From Candidatus Poribacteria bacterium (GTDB lineage: Bacteria; Poribacteria; WGA-4E; WGA-3G): a stretch of 40,002 bases of DNA. Position numbers and translations under genes: made by a program. Below the pieces are notes generated by a model, which did not search any database, had not been told where the DNA came from, and saw nothing but the letters and a program-made list of their open reading frames with translations. Below, in pieces: positions 8,157 through 16,559 of this stretch (position 1 is the stretch's first letter; every line of letters starts with the position of its first letter). The stretch is from the NCBI GenBank assembly GCA_022821495.1, contig JAJEDN010000081.1:1-40002 (forward strand). Reading direction: 5' to 3'.

Positions 8157-9125
8157 TTATGCGCGCGATGGCGGCGAGGTATCCGCTTTAGGGGCTTTCA
8201 TTGCGAAGAGGTAGGTAAACAGTAAAATCCCTGTCAAAGCACCGAACCCGATTTTGACAGTATCTGGCAGACCGGAAGGCGACACGAACCCTTCAATGGC
8301 GCCGGCAATGATGAGCAGGAAAACGCATCCACCGAGCAAGCGGATGGCGACACCTGCAGCATCCGTCAAAGCACGTTTTCGGGTAAAATGTGACGGCGCA
8401 ATGAGTGAATACCCCAACTTTAATCCGGCACCACCCGCAATGAAGATCGTTGTCAGTTCAATATAACCGTGCGGTGACACAAATGACCAGAGCGCCATGG
8501 CGACCCCATTAACGTCGCATAACCCGGCAACCCCGCCGATGTGAATACCGTTGATGACCAAAATATAGGCAGTGCCTACCATAAACATGATGCCCCACGC
8601 GAAGGCATAAAATGCGACCCGAATGTTGTTCGTCATCACAAAAGATGCGAATAGATTTCGCCGCTCCGCGGATGTATCGTTCCACGCACCGTCTTCCAAA
8701 TCTTTGATGTGGGATACAAAACGTTCTGGCACTATTTTTTCCGCGAATTCAGGGGTCGTCAAAGCGATCCAATACGCTGCCGCAAATGCGAGGACGAACA
8801 TCAGGAACGCTGCACCGATAAAACCGAGGTTTTCCCGGAAGACTGTCGGAAAACCGAAATGAAGGAATTGCCGGAGGGTGCCCCGCTTGAAAGGAGAAGT
8901 CTGATAAACCTTAGCGTGGGCACGTGATGCGAGTTCGTTGAGATATGGAACACACCGATCCTGCGGGAAATCGCGGCGTGCTATCGCTAAATCAGATGTG
9001 ACGCGCCGGTACAAATACCCAAGCCGATTGAGTTGTGCTGCACTCGCGTTGCGCGGACGGTTTAGCAGGATCTCAAGCTCGTTCCAAGTCTCTTGTTTTT
9101 TGGAAATAAATTCTGCAATTGTCAT
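8157..9125 (-). CDS. Stage II sporulation protein M-like (SpoIIM/DUF95) membrane protein
   Basis: A 322-residue protein with a soluble N-terminal helical part (MTIAEFISKKQETWNELEILL, typical of COG1300) and about five to six membrane helices. Family marks include NNIRVAFYAFAWGIMFMVGTAYILVINGIHIG and SFVSPHGYIELTTIFIAGGAGLKLGYSL. In endospore formers SpoIIM works in the engulfment complex. In non-sporulating bacteria the gene usually accompanies RDD, MoxR and DUF58 genes, as it does here (MoxR/DUF58 converge from the left, RDD lies to the right). Nothing else in the window suggests sporulation, so the name is only a family label. Likely an envelope protein of the same complex. Confidence 0.85.
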   Translation of the reverse strand: MTIAEFISKKQETWNELEILLNRPRNASAAQLNRLGYLYRRVTSDLAIARRDFPQDRCVPYLNELASRAHAKVYQTSPFKRGTLRQFLHFGFPTVFRENLGFIGAAFLMFVLAFAAAYWIALTTPEFAEKIVPERFVSHIKDLEDGAWNDTSAERRNLFASFVMTNNIRVAFYAFAWGIMFMVGTAYILVINGIHIGGVAGLCDVNGVAMALWSFVSPHGYIELTTIFIAGGAGLKLGYSLIAPSHFTRKRALTDAAGVAIRLLGGCVFLLIIAGAIEGFVSPSGLPDTVKIGFGALTGILLFTYLFAMKAPKADTSPPSRA

Positions 9126-9524
9126 ACCGAGAAATAGTTGTTGGTTATCGGTTATCAGTTACCAGTTTTCAGTCACCCTGATTCGTGGATTTTGCTATAA
9201 CGCATGCGTTGTGCTATAATCGGAATGTGAACTTTCTTTATTAGAATTTACGCCTTCCATCTTAAAGTCCCCCTGATAAGGGGGATTTAGGGGGTTTATA
9301 GGATTTACGCCTTCCATCTTAAAGTCCCCCTGATAAGGGGGATTTAGGGGGTTTATAGGATTTACGCCTTCCGTCTTAAAGTCCCCCTGATAAGGGGGAT
9401 TTAGGGGGTTTAAATGTCCAATATTTGCGCAATTTGCCTAAGTCCGGTCTCCTTACATAATTAAACTCTATTTTTTATCAAAAATCAAGTCTTTTCACAC
9501 CGAAAGGGAGCAACACTTTACAAA
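9126..9524. other. Intergenic region holding a tandem repeat array and possible RDD promoter
   Basis: It contains an AGTTATCAGTTACCAG-type repeat (9142-9176) and then three tandem copies of the dispersed element with 57-bp period (separate entry). A weak promoter-like pair lies near 9434-9461: TTGCCT, 16 bases, CATAAT. GGGAG at about 9507 is too far from the ATG at 9525 to be a good ribosome site. No gene seen. Confidence 0.5.
9245..9412. repeat. Three tandem copies (57-bp period) of the dispersed AGTCCCCCTGATAAGGGGGA element
   Basis: TTAAAG starts at 9262, 9319 and 9376, giving an exact 57-base period. Each unit is the GC-rich palindrome, then TTTAGGGGGTTTATAGGATTTACGCCTTCC. The copies are nearly identical, with one C/T difference before the third. 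The connecting segment also resembles the one in the array at 17843-18082. Confidence 0.9.
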
Positions 9525-10292
9525 ATGAATGAACAATTGTCTATAGAGACGCCGGAACAGATTGATCTTAGTTTTCAGAAAGCAGGTATCGGATCGCGTT
9601 TCTATGCGGCACTGATTGACACCGGACTGCTCGCGCTAATCGCCCTTATCGGGTATTATGTCAACCGAAATTTCATAAGGGAACTTGGGGATACGCTTGG
9701 TAACTGGCTCGGTGCTTTCGGGGGCATCATCGTCTTCGCGCTTTTCTGGGGCTATTACATGGTGTCTGAGGTTACCACGAATGGTCAATCTCTCGGAAAA
9801 CGCGCACTCGGTTTACGCGTCATTAAGGAAGGTGGCTACCCCATCGGTTTCGCCGACTCAGCGATCCGTAATCTGGTACGGCTTGTCGATTTTCTACCTT
9901 TTTTCTACGGCGCAGGACTGCTCGCTATGCTCATAAATAAGGACTGGCGACGGTTAGGGGACTTGGCTGCGGGGACGCTTGTCGTGAAAACTGCACCTAC
10001 AGACCGGAGACTTACCGGTACGCATTCAAAAGTGGCACCCGCTGTTAATATTCCACCACAGGAGACATTTACCTATTCAGATTGGATCCGACCGGAACTG
10101 GTCACAGAGACCGAGTTGGGGGTGATCCGTGAATATCTTGGACGGCGGGGGATGCTCCCGAAATTCCGGCGTTCGGAACTCGCACGCACTATCGCCAGCC
10201 CTATCGTCGAAAAGATGGGCGGTAGGGGTTCAATCAGTTACGATAAATTTTTAGAGGAAGTCTACTCGCTGAAAACATCAGAGACCTCCTGA
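9525..10292 (+). CDS. RDD family membrane protein
   Basis: A 255-residue protein with the RDD domain at residues about 15-165. The sequence KAGIGSRFYAALIDTG carries the family Arg and the first Asp; there are three to four membrane helices; the motif QSLGKRALGLRVI follows, then DWRRLGDLAAGTLVV. The C-terminal 80 residues are cytoplasmic and helical (YSDWIRPELVTETELGVIREYL), an extension found in RDD proteins that accompany SpoIIM genes. RDD proteins are poorly understood; some are proposed ion exchangers. The downstream membrane paralogue begins 18 bases later with a GTG start, so they form a two-gene operon. Confidence 0.88.
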   Translation: MNEQLSIETPEQIDLSFQKAGIGSRFYAALIDTGLLALIALIGYYVNRNFIRELGDTLGNWLGAFGGIIVFALFWGYYMVSEVTTNGQSLGKRALGLRVIKEGGYPIGFADSAIRNLVRLVDFLPFFYGAGLLAMLINKDWRRLGDLAAGTLVVKTAPTDRRLTGTHSKVAPAVNIPPQETFTYSDWIRPELVTETELGVIREYLGRRGMLPKFRRSELARTIASPIVEKMGGRGSISYDKFLEEVYSLKTSETS

Positions 10293-10310
10293 AGCAGTTA
10301 AGGAATAGCC

Positions 10311-11270
10311 GTGTCAAAGAAAATTGATCCTTCACAGGCGAATAATGGTACCCCTACACTACGTCCGTTGGGACTTGGTGAACTTCTGGATACGACGTTT
10401 AGCCTCTATCGTACGCATTTCTGGTCGTTTCTTCGGATAGCCGCTGGTTATTTCATCGCGATGGGCATCACGGTATCCATCTGTTTCTTTGATAACTCGA
10501 CGGGACAGGCAGAGATGGTAGGCATCTGGGTCCCCACTATCGTCGCTATTTTCGGTGTCGCTATTTTCGTGGTAAGTGGACTTGTGTTTGCCAGCGCGCA
10601 GGCTTACTTGGAAAAAACTATTAGAACAGGTGCTGTCCTCGGACGTGCGGGACGGCAATTTTTTTCGTGTTTCGTCGGTTCGCTTATATACACGGTGCTG
10701 GCAACGTTCTTCACTTTTCTCTTACTTTTGCCGTTAGGCGGAATTCTCAATGTTGTTGGATCCTCCGAATCCTTAACGATTATCTTTGGTTTAGTTGCTT
10801 TATTGGTTATGGGGGGCGTCATAATTTGTTTTCTGACTTATTGGTGTTTTTTCGCTGCTGCTATTTTAGTGGAAGGCAAATCAATACGGATTGGACTGAG
10901 ACGTAGGCGGGACTTGATTGGACATACATGGTGGCAGGTCATAGGCACGATGTTCGCGATTTTCCTGCTTTCTTCCACTATTGATTTTGTGTTTCGCATC
11001 GCTTTCGGATCCTTGCTAATATTAGCGGGACTTGTTGAAATCGGGGAGCTTATGAATGAAACAATTCGATGGGTGATGGTTTGGGAACATTTTCCGATAA
11101 AGCGCGCCGAGTTCCCGCTTTCTTATTTGCTGATGTATTTTATCAACTTAAGCGTTGGGACGTTCACGCTGCCGATCTGGGTGATCGGTTGCACACTTCT
11201 CTATTTCGATCAACGTATACGTAAAGAAGGGTTTGATATTGAGGTAATGGCGACGCGCCAAGGAGCATAG
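10311..11270 (+). CDS. Multi-pass membrane protein, paralogue 4 of the GPDPase-membrane-domain-like family
   Basis: A 319-residue integral membrane protein starting at GTG (10311) with AAGGAA upstream. It shows all three family blocks: LGLGELLDTTFSLYRTHFWSF near residues 20-40, VEGKSIRIGLRRRRDLIGHTWW in the middle, and LLYFDQRIRKEGFDIEV at the C-terminus. It is closest in pattern to the proteins at 442 and 1564. It follows the RDD gene by 18 bases. The family thus brackets the MoxR-DUF58 cluster on both sides, which suggests that these membrane proteins belong with it functionally. No catalytic motif is seen. Confidence 0.8.
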   Translation: MSKKIDPSQANNGTPTLRPLGLGELLDTTFSLYRTHFWSFLRIAAGYFIAMGITVSICFFDNSTGQAEMVGIWVPTIVAIFGVAIFVVSGLVFASAQAYLEKTIRTGAVLGRAGRQFFSCFVGSLIYTVLATFFTFLLLLPLGGILNVVGSSESLTIIFGLVALLVMGGVIICFLTYWCFFAAAILVEGKSIRIGLRRRRDLIGHTWWQVIGTMFAIFLLSSTIDFVFRIAFGSLLILAGLVEIGELMNETIRWVMVWEHFPIKRAEFPLSYLLMYFINLSVGTFTLPIWVIGCTLLYFDQRIRKEGFDIEVMATRQGA

Positions 11271-11411
11271 CGAATGATGGAGATAGTGGGGGACAATAAA
11301 AGGTGGGTACTTAAGAACGCCTAAATCGTTTATCTCACGGTGCCCAAGTTGGTAGCAAACACCGCGCACAACCAAAGGAACACCGCATGGGCATCGCGAA
11401 TGTGGTGTCCA

Positions 11412-12137
11412 TTATCTGAGATATGGATCAAGGTTGTATTCTATTTCTGCTAAGAGCGTGTCCACATAGGTTTTGATGTGGAACAACCGACAATCTGAGT
11501 CGCCTACTTTGCTTTGTCTCAATTTTCCAAGTGCTTCCCAAAACGCGCCGAGTTTTAGACGGTTCAGCCCGATAAACGTTGCCTGCGGATCGTCTGTGAG
11601 GCGTTTGTTCCAATGGATAACCTCAACGAGATGGATATAGGTCGAGGTGTTGTAATCGACACCGATCATCAGCAGTTTGGCATCTGATTTATATGCACGA
11701 AACATCGGTGAGTGTATACCGTAAGTCTTGCCCCACGGATGGAGGTCCCACGGCGATTGATACCCCTCGCGTCGGAGGTGGTCTGCCACAAACGCTTCTG
11801 CGTTTTTTCCGCGTGCAGCAACAGCGTGGGAATAGTGGTCGGAGCGATAGGTACCGGGCATCTGCCGAAAGAACTCTGTCAGCCATCCGACTGTCGAAGG
11901 TGTTGTCGCAATATCCCACGACGCGACGCGTGCTTCACGACTCGGTAAAAGGCTGAAGGTCGGCATCAGAATCAGCCCGTTTTGACCGACGGTTTCTTCT
12001 AACGCAGCGATGACCGTGCCTGCCCCGCCATCAACAGGTCCCAGACTCTTAAAAGACGAATGAATAAAAAGGGTATCTCCCTTTTCGATGCCGAGATTGG
12101 TGAAGTCTTGTGTGAGTTTTTTCTGTGTGTAATGCAT
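11412..12137 (-). CDS. Aminoglycoside N(3)-acetyltransferase family protein
   Basis: A 241-residue protein of the AAC(3)/YokD family of acetyl-CoA-dependent acyltransferases. Family marks are GIEKGDTLFIHSSFKSLGPVDGGAGTVI near the N-terminus, LILMPTFSLLPS, and YRSDHYSHAVAARGKNAE, whose His is the likely catalytic residue. Next come HPWGKTYGIHSPMFRAY and LLMIGVDYNTSTYIHLVE. Members acetylate the 3-amino group of aminoglycosides, but many chromosomal members have other or unknown substrates, so resistance should not be assumed. It is about 30 residues shorter than typical resistance enzymes. Isolated gene; no promoter assigned. Confidence 0.85.
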   Translation of the reverse strand: MHYTQKKLTQDFTNLGIEKGDTLFIHSSFKSLGPVDGGAGTVIAALEETVGQNGLILMPTFSLLPSREARVASWDIATTPSTVGWLTEFFRQMPGTYRSDHYSHAVAARGKNAEAFVADHLRREGYQSPWDLHPWGKTYGIHSPMFRAYKSDAKLLMIGVDYNTSTYIHLVEVIHWNKRLTDDPQATFIGLNRLKLGAFWEALGKLRQSKVGDSDCRLFHIKTYVDTLLAEIEYNLDPYLR

Positions 12138-12240
12138 CTTGGTAGAGGCGCGCGAAAACAGGCGGTGAATCGCCCTACTACAAACCGGACGACTTGTAGC
12201 ATAACGTCGGTTTCACTTTCGGTTCAATCCAACCTACGTT

Positions 12241-13407
12241 CTAAACCGCACCATACTTTCGCAACAACGCAACAATCTTTCCAGCATCCGCGCGTCGCAT
12301 CCGTTGTGCGATTTGCAACGGGGTCTGTTCTTTCCTGTTCTTAACATTCGGATTCGCGCCTTTAACGAGGAGTGCTTCTATAGCAGCACGCTGTTTTTCA
12401 CCGTCCTTTATTGTCGATCGGATTGCCTCAAAGAGTGGTGTCTCGCCGTTGTTATCGGGCGCGTCAATCGTGGCACCCTTTTCGATCAGTAGATTAATGA
12501 CGGTAAGAAAACCCGCCTTCGCTGCACAATGTAATCCCGTTTTCCCTTTATAGTTGCGAACATCGATATTGGCACCGAGTGCTAACAGCCGTCGGATTTC
12601 GTCTGGATGCTCCCCGTTATCGCCGCGACAGACGTAAACGAGCATGGGCCACCCCATATCACCCGGGTCGTTTATGTCCTTCGGTGGTGCCCCGTGGTTT
12701 TTGAGCAGCTGACTCATTTCGGAACCGTCGTCCAAGATACGTGGTGCTTTGTTCGGATCCGCGCCGTTTTCGAGCAACGCCTTAACGATCTCCACCCGAT
12801 TGTATGCTATAGCGTAATCAAGGAAACGTTCGCTGTGAGGCTTGATTGTCGCACCTCGCGAGATGAGGCGTTCAACAATCTTGAGGTTTCCACCGACGAT
12901 GGCATAGCAGAGCGGGGTTGCCCATTCTGCTTCTCGGTGTTCAAAGCTATGCGGTTGCCCCGCCGGTAGCATCACCGCCTGCAGGTATCCTTTGTTGACG
13001 AGGCTTGGATTGTTATTAAGATGCGAAAGAACAGTATCGTAATCTCTGAGATAGGCAGCGGTATGAATGTCGATTGTCGCGCCGTGCTGAAGCAGCAGCT
13101 CAGCCGCAGTGTCGCGTCCTTGATGCCGTGCGACACAATAAGGTGTTATTTCGACCCGATGCTCGATATGATAACAACCCGGCAGATTTATATCGGCACC
13201 GCGTTCAAGGAGAAGTTCGATCATCTCCAACTTCCCGCGATACGCCGCTTCCCACAACATCGTCCGACCGTGTGAACCGACGGTGTGAATCCAAGCCGGA
13301 TTATCGTCGAGCAGTCGGCGAACGGTTGCAAGATCACCACGCCCTACCGCTGCGACGACGATTTTGAGAAAATCGCTCTGGTTTCCAGTGAGTTGAACCT
13401 TCAGCAT
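12241..13407 (-). CDS. Ankyrin-repeat protein
   Basis: A 388-residue protein consisting almost entirely of ankyrin repeats, about nine. Examples are GRTMLWEAAYRGKLEMIELLLERGADIN, TPYCVARHQGRDTAAELLLQHGATID, ATPLCYAIVGGNLKIVERLISRGATI, GKTGLHCAAKAGFLTVINLLIEKGATID and the final KEQTPLQIAQRMRRADAGKIVALLRKYGA. There is no signal peptide or membrane segment, so it is probably cytoplasmic. Ankyrin repeats bind proteins; in symbionts they sometimes modulate hosts, but no secretion signal supports that here. Near 12985-13010 one repeat lacks consensus and reads as a linker. It is followed by the AAC(3)-family gene in the same direction after about 100 bases. Confidence 0.9.
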   Translation of the reverse strand: MLKVQLTGNQSDFLKIVVAAVGRGDLATVRRLLDDNPAWIHTVGSHGRTMLWEAAYRGKLEMIELLLERGADINLPGCYHIEHRVEITPYCVARHQGRDTAAELLLQHGATIDIHTAAYLRDYDTVLSHLNNNPSLVNKGYLQAVMLPAGQPHSFEHREAEWATPLCYAIVGGNLKIVERLISRGATIKPHSERFLDYAIAYNRVEIVKALLENGADPNKAPRILDDGSEMSQLLKNHGAPPKDINDPGDMGWPMLVYVCRGDNGEHPDEIRRLLALGANIDVRNYKGKTGLHCAAKAGFLTVINLLIEKGATIDAPDNNGETPLFEAIRSTIKDGEKQRAAIEALLVKGANPNVKNRKEQTPLQIAQRMRRADAGKIVALLRKYGAV

Positions 13408-13497
13408 TTACACATTCCTTCTTTCTCTATCTCCAGGCCCGGTAGAGTTTTGCTTCGGTGTTCTCCATGCTCATGATTTTCACACCATCTCTCTTCT

Positions 13498-13564
13498 GTA
13501 GGAGCGAGTTTTACTCGCGATATGTATCCGATCTGTCTCGTAGGAGCGAGTTTTACTCGCGATA
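13498..13564. repeat. Two copies of GTAGGAGCGAGTTTTACTCGC hairpin element
   Basis: Identical 25-base copies at 13498-13522 and 13540-13564 each contain GCGAG-TTTTA-CTCGC, a perfect small hairpin. They lie directly behind the stop codon of the first PhyH gene, so they could end or stabilise its transcript. A relative with GTAGGAGCGAGTG lies near 34662. Confidence 0.85.
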
Positions 13565-13567
13565 CTT

Positions 13568-14302
13568 CTAATCCGCATCTACGACACGCGGGCGACCACC
13601 GATAGAAGGCGGCAACAGCATCCGTTTCTGTTGTTCTGTCAACTCACCGTATTTGCTGATGTCATAGTAGTTGCTCGCCCATGAAGAGTGTCCAGGACTG
13701 TACTTATAGAGCAGCGCACGCCGACGATGCTTTACTGTCCACGGCATTGTCCCGTGAACGAGTGCCTCGGTAAAGAAGAGTACGTCTCCAGCTTCAACAG
13801 GCGGTTGCACAACGTAATGTGTCGGACGTTCAAAGGCACGTACCTCTCGCGGAATCTCACGCAAGAAATTGCTCTTATGGCTTCCCGGAATACAGGCGAA
13901 TCCTCCCGCGCCTTCCGGTGCGTCTGCTAAGTTGTAGGTCATCACACATAAACCGTTCCGCATGATACCGTCGCGATATTTGTACCAGTGATCGCCTTCA
14001 GGACCACCCGGACCGCCACCATCTTCCCCACCGTGCAATCTACCGCCTTTCTGTCCTTCATCCATAAAGATCGCATAGTCGTGGTCTAAACGGACATGCG
14101 GACCCAGTAGATCAATAAGATACGGGAGGATTTTCGGATGGTCAATCAATCTCTTAAACGGCTCACCCCAGAGGCTCGGCGGTCCCTGGCGTTCGCTGTT
14201 ATCAATAATATCGTTCATCTCAGCGACTTCATCTTTGCTGAGAACATTCTTTATGATGAGATACCCTTCGAGATCTACCTGAAATTTTTCTTCACCTGTC
14301 AT
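13568..14302 (-). CDS. Phytanoyl-CoA dioxygenase (PhyH) family protein, copy A
   Basis: A 244-residue protein of the Fe(II)/2-oxoglutarate-dependent PhyH family. It starts YLIIKNVLSKDEVAEMN (typical PhyH N-terminus) and has RLHGGEDGG (residues about 88-96), where the usual HxD iron motif is replaced by HGGED. The later blocks are GFACIPGSHKSN (about 134-145), GDVLFFTEALVHGTMPW with the distal iron His183, and RRRALLYKYSPGH with the 2-oxoglutarate-binding Arg. Substrates of such bacterial members are unknown. It is a tandem duplicate of the next gene upstream (14744-15478), sharing about four residues in five and also sharing the region before the start codon (AAGGAG, then 9 bases, then ATG). 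Confidence 0.88.
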   Translation of the reverse strand: MTGEEKFQVDLEGYLIIKNVLSKDEVAEMNDIIDNSERQGPPSLWGEPFKRLIDHPKILPYLIDLLGPHVRLDHDYAIFMDEGQKGGRLHGGEDGGGPGGPEGDHWYKYRDGIMRNGLCVMTYNLADAPEGAGGFACIPGSHKSNFLREIPREVRAFERPTHYVVQPPVEAGDVLFFTEALVHGTMPWTVKHRRRALLYKYSPGHSSWASNYYDISKYGELTEQQKRMLLPPSIGGRPRVVDAD

Positions 14303-14743
14303 GTGTACGAACTCCTTTCTTTCTGGCTATCGGTTTCTATCAGCATTCGGCTATTGGGGAACAGGTTAACAATGAATTGTGCTCCATAAGTGTCAATTTA
14401 AGAAAAAATAACCGTCTTGCTCCCAGGTCCGGTAGGTTCGGTTTCCTAACCGAACCGGGTTTTACACAGAGACATTGACGACTTCAAAAGCCTCTTGAAT
14501 CCCGTAGGGTTTATTTGGTTGGGTGTTTCTTCAGTATCTCTGTAGAAAAACGTTACCTCACAAATCTAAGCCCCGTAGGGGCGGCATTCACAGAAACCTC
14601 TCAAAAATGTTGTGGAAAACCCTAAATTGACACCGATGGTTAACAATGGATTGCGCTCCTACAAACAAGGACTGTTCGTAGTAGTGCGATTCATCGCACG
14701 TTCTTTGTATCAACCTTACACTTGATACCCAATTAATTCGAGT
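14303..14743. other. Intergenic region between the tandem dioxygenase genes
   Basis: The first 50 bases (14303-14352) are a near copy of the region upstream of the second PhyH gene (15479-15528), so the duplication included the 5' leader with its AAGGAG site. The rest holds the palindromic CCGGTAGGTTCGG element (14435-14456) and a short CCCCGTAGGGGCGGC hairpin near 14571. No gene seen. Confidence 0.6.
14435..14456. repeat. Palindromic CCGGTAGGTTCGG element, second copy
   Basis: GGTTCGGTT-TCCT-AACCGAACC forms a perfect 9-bp stem with a 4-base loop. It is the sister of the element at 1407-1428. Confidence 0.75.
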
Positions 14744-15478
14744 TCAAGACTCCTCTACAACGCGCGGGCGTCTACCGATAGAAGGCGGCATCAACATCCG
14801 TTTCTGTTGTTCCGTCAATCCATCGTATTTACTGATGTCGTAATAATTCTGTGACCAAGCGGAGTGTCCCGGACTGTATTTATAGAGCAACGACCGGCGT
14901 TCATGATCCGCTGTCCACGGCATCGTCCCGTGAATGAGTGCCTCCGTGAAAAACAGCACATCTCCCGCTTCGACCGGGGGTTGGACGACATAGTGTGCAG
15001 GACGCTCAAATCGGCGCACCTCTGACGGGATTTCCGGCGCAAAGTTACTCTTATGGCTCGCTGGGATACACGCAAACCCACCCGCGCCTGCCGGTGCATC
15101 CGCCAGATTGTAGGTCATCACAGAGAGTCCGTTTCGGATATGTCCGTCTCGGTATTTATACCAATGATCGCCGACGTGTCCACCCGCGCGTCCGCCGTCC
15201 TCGCCGCCGTGCAATCCGCCGCGACCTTGCCCTTTCTGCATAAAGAGAGAGTAATCGTGATCGAGCCGGACGTGCGGACCCAGCAAGTCAATGAGATACG
15301 GCAGAATCTTCGGATGGTCAATGAGCCGCTTAAAAGGTTCACCCCAGAGACTCGGCGGTCCTTGACGGTCTCCGTTGTCAATAATCTCGTTCATCTCAGC
15401 GACTTCATCTTCAGTCAAGACGTTCTTTATGACGAGATACCCTTCAAGGTCTACCTGAAATTTTTCTTCACCTGTCAT
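14744..15478 (-). CDS. Phytanoyl-CoA dioxygenase (PhyH) family protein, copy B
   Basis: A 244-residue protein of equal length to copy A, with the same landmarks: YLVIKNVLTEDEVAEMNEI, RLDHDYSLFMQKGQGRGGLHGGEDGG (first iron His with HGGED instead of HxD), FACIPASHKSN, GDVLFFTEALIHGTMPW (distal His) and RSLLYKYSPGHSAW (Arg for the co-substrate). The differences cluster around the HGGED loop (MQKGQGRGG here against MDEGQKGGR) and near the C-terminus (PPSIGRRPRVVEES), regions likely to shape the substrate pocket, so the copies may differ in substrate. AAGGAG precedes the ATG by 9 bases. It follows the HAD gene by 66 bases and may be co-transcribed with it. Confidence 0.88.
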   Translation of the reverse strand: MTGEEKFQVDLEGYLVIKNVLTEDEVAEMNEIIDNGDRQGPPSLWGEPFKRLIDHPKILPYLIDLLGPHVRLDHDYSLFMQKGQGRGGLHGGEDGGRAGGHVGDHWYKYRDGHIRNGLSVMTYNLADAPAGAGGFACIPASHKSNFAPEIPSEVRRFERPAHYVVQPPVEAGDVLFFTEALIHGTMPWTADHERRSLLYKYSPGHSAWSQNYYDISKYDGLTEQQKRMLMPPSIGRRPRVVEES

Positions 15479-15544
15479 GTGTACGAACTCCTTTCTTTAT
15501 GGCTATCGGTTTCCATCAGCCATCGGCTGTCAGTGGACGTGAGA

Positions 15545-16285
15545 TTAAACAAACTGTGTTGTAAGTTCAGATAGTTTAGTGATCGTTTTGACATCCAGCG
15601 TCCATTCTCTTTCCGCCGAATTGTCTTTATTGACGCTGAAGTCAAACGCGTTGCCCTCATTTTCCCTTTGTATCAGTATTGGCACAATACCCGCAGCGCG
15701 AGCCGCTTCCGTATCATCTTCTGTGTTCCCAACATAAACGACCTCTGCAGGCTGCATGCCAGTCTGTTCAAGAGCCGAGTCAAATATCCGTGGATCCGGT
15801 TTCTTGACACCCACTTCAGCCGAAATAACAACCGAATCGAAAAACTGCGTTAGACCGAGTTCGCTGAGGACTGAGTGAACGTGCGGCGGATGATCGAAAT
15901 TAGAAATGAGCGCGAGTTTTTTGGAGCGATGGAGTGTTTGCAGCACGTGTAGTGCCTCAGCATCGAGCGGTATATGTTTCTGCCAAGCACTCGCAATTTT
16001 ATTTGCGATCTCTGTTATATCTTCAGAAGTTAGGTTCAGTTTTAAATCCGCGCAGAGGTTTTGGATCCGTTGTTCAAACACCGTCATATTGTGTTTTCGC
16101 GGTGTCGGTTCACTTTTACCAAAAAACCGATCGCAGCTTTTCGCAAACGATTCGATTGAACATGTCAACCCGTGCGATTTGAGTCGTCCATAAAACGCGT
16201 TTAACCAATCAGACCATGCCGCATCCATATTTCCATATACCAAGAGTGTCCCGTATAAGTCAAAGAAAATTCCGTTAATGTTCAT
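15545..16285 (-). CDS. HAD-superfamily hydrolase
   Basis: A protein of about 246 residues of the haloacid dehalogenase superfamily. Motif I is FFDLYGTLL with nucleophile Asp and Tyr at the +2 position, as in 2-haloacid-dehalogenase-like and some phosphatase members; motif II is LALISNFD (Ser); motif III is the Lys in GVKKPDPRIF; motif IV is VYVGNTEDDTEAARAAG. A helical cap lies between motifs I and II (residues about 20-110). I prefer the ATG at 16285 because GGGAC stands 6 bases ahead; an in-frame ATG at 16297 has that signal too close. The substrate cannot be read from sequence. Upstream of the tandem dioxygenases on the same strand. Confidence 0.85.
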   Translation of the reverse strand: MNINGIFFDLYGTLLVYGNMDAAWSDWLNAFYGRLKSHGLTCSIESFAKSCDRFFGKSEPTPRKHNMTVFEQRIQNLCADLKLNLTSEDITEIANKIASAWQKHIPLDAEALHVLQTLHRSKKLALISNFDHPPHVHSVLSELGLTQFFDSVVISAEVGVKKPDPRIFDSALEQTGMQPAEVVYVGNTEDDTEAARAAGIVPILIQRENEGNAFDFSVNKDNSAEREWTLDVKTITKLSELTTQFV

Positions 16286-16339
16286 TTTGTGTCCCATGTC
16301 CCAATAATAGGTTCCGTCGCGTCAGAACTTTTGTTTTCT

Positions 16340-16558
16340 TAAAGTCCCCCTGATAAGGGGCGGTGAATGCCCTAAGGCATTCATACCGTTGATTCTTTAG
16401 GGGGTTTCTTCCAACAAGTCCCCTAATAAAGAGGATTTAGTGTGTGACGGTGCGCGCGTTACCCTCTAAGGAGATTTTCTCTTAAAGTCCCCCTGATAAG
16501 GGGGATTTAGGGGGTTTCTTCTAACAAGTCCCCTAATAAGGGGGATTTAGGGGGTTTC
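16340..16558. repeat. Cluster of dispersed GATAAGGGG elements, one interrupted by a nested hairpin
   Basis: At least four element copies or halves lie here: an interrupted copy (16340-16408), CAAGTCCCCTAATAAAGAGG (about 16414), a complete copy at 16479-16516, and CAAGTCCCCTAATAAGGGGG ending near 16556. The first copy is split after AAGGGG by an insert at 16361-16394, and the element resumes with CTTTAGGGGGTTTC. The last copy abuts the stop codon of the alkylation-repair gene. Confidence 0.85.
16361..16388. repeat. Hairpin insert CGGTGAATGCC-CTAA-GGCATTCATACCG nested in a repeat
   Basis: The two arms pair (GAATGCC with GGCATTC, CGGT with ACCG, one small bulge). The insert separates the two halves of a dispersed element that is continuous elsewhere in the window, which implies a later insertion of a second, smaller element. 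Confidence 0.65.
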
Positions 16559-16559
16559 C

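Noticed and set aside
11412..12137. A clinical-type aminoglycoside resistance determinant
   Set aside because: The family match is clear, but there is no mobile element, other resistance gene or strong promoter, and many chromosomal members have other substrates.
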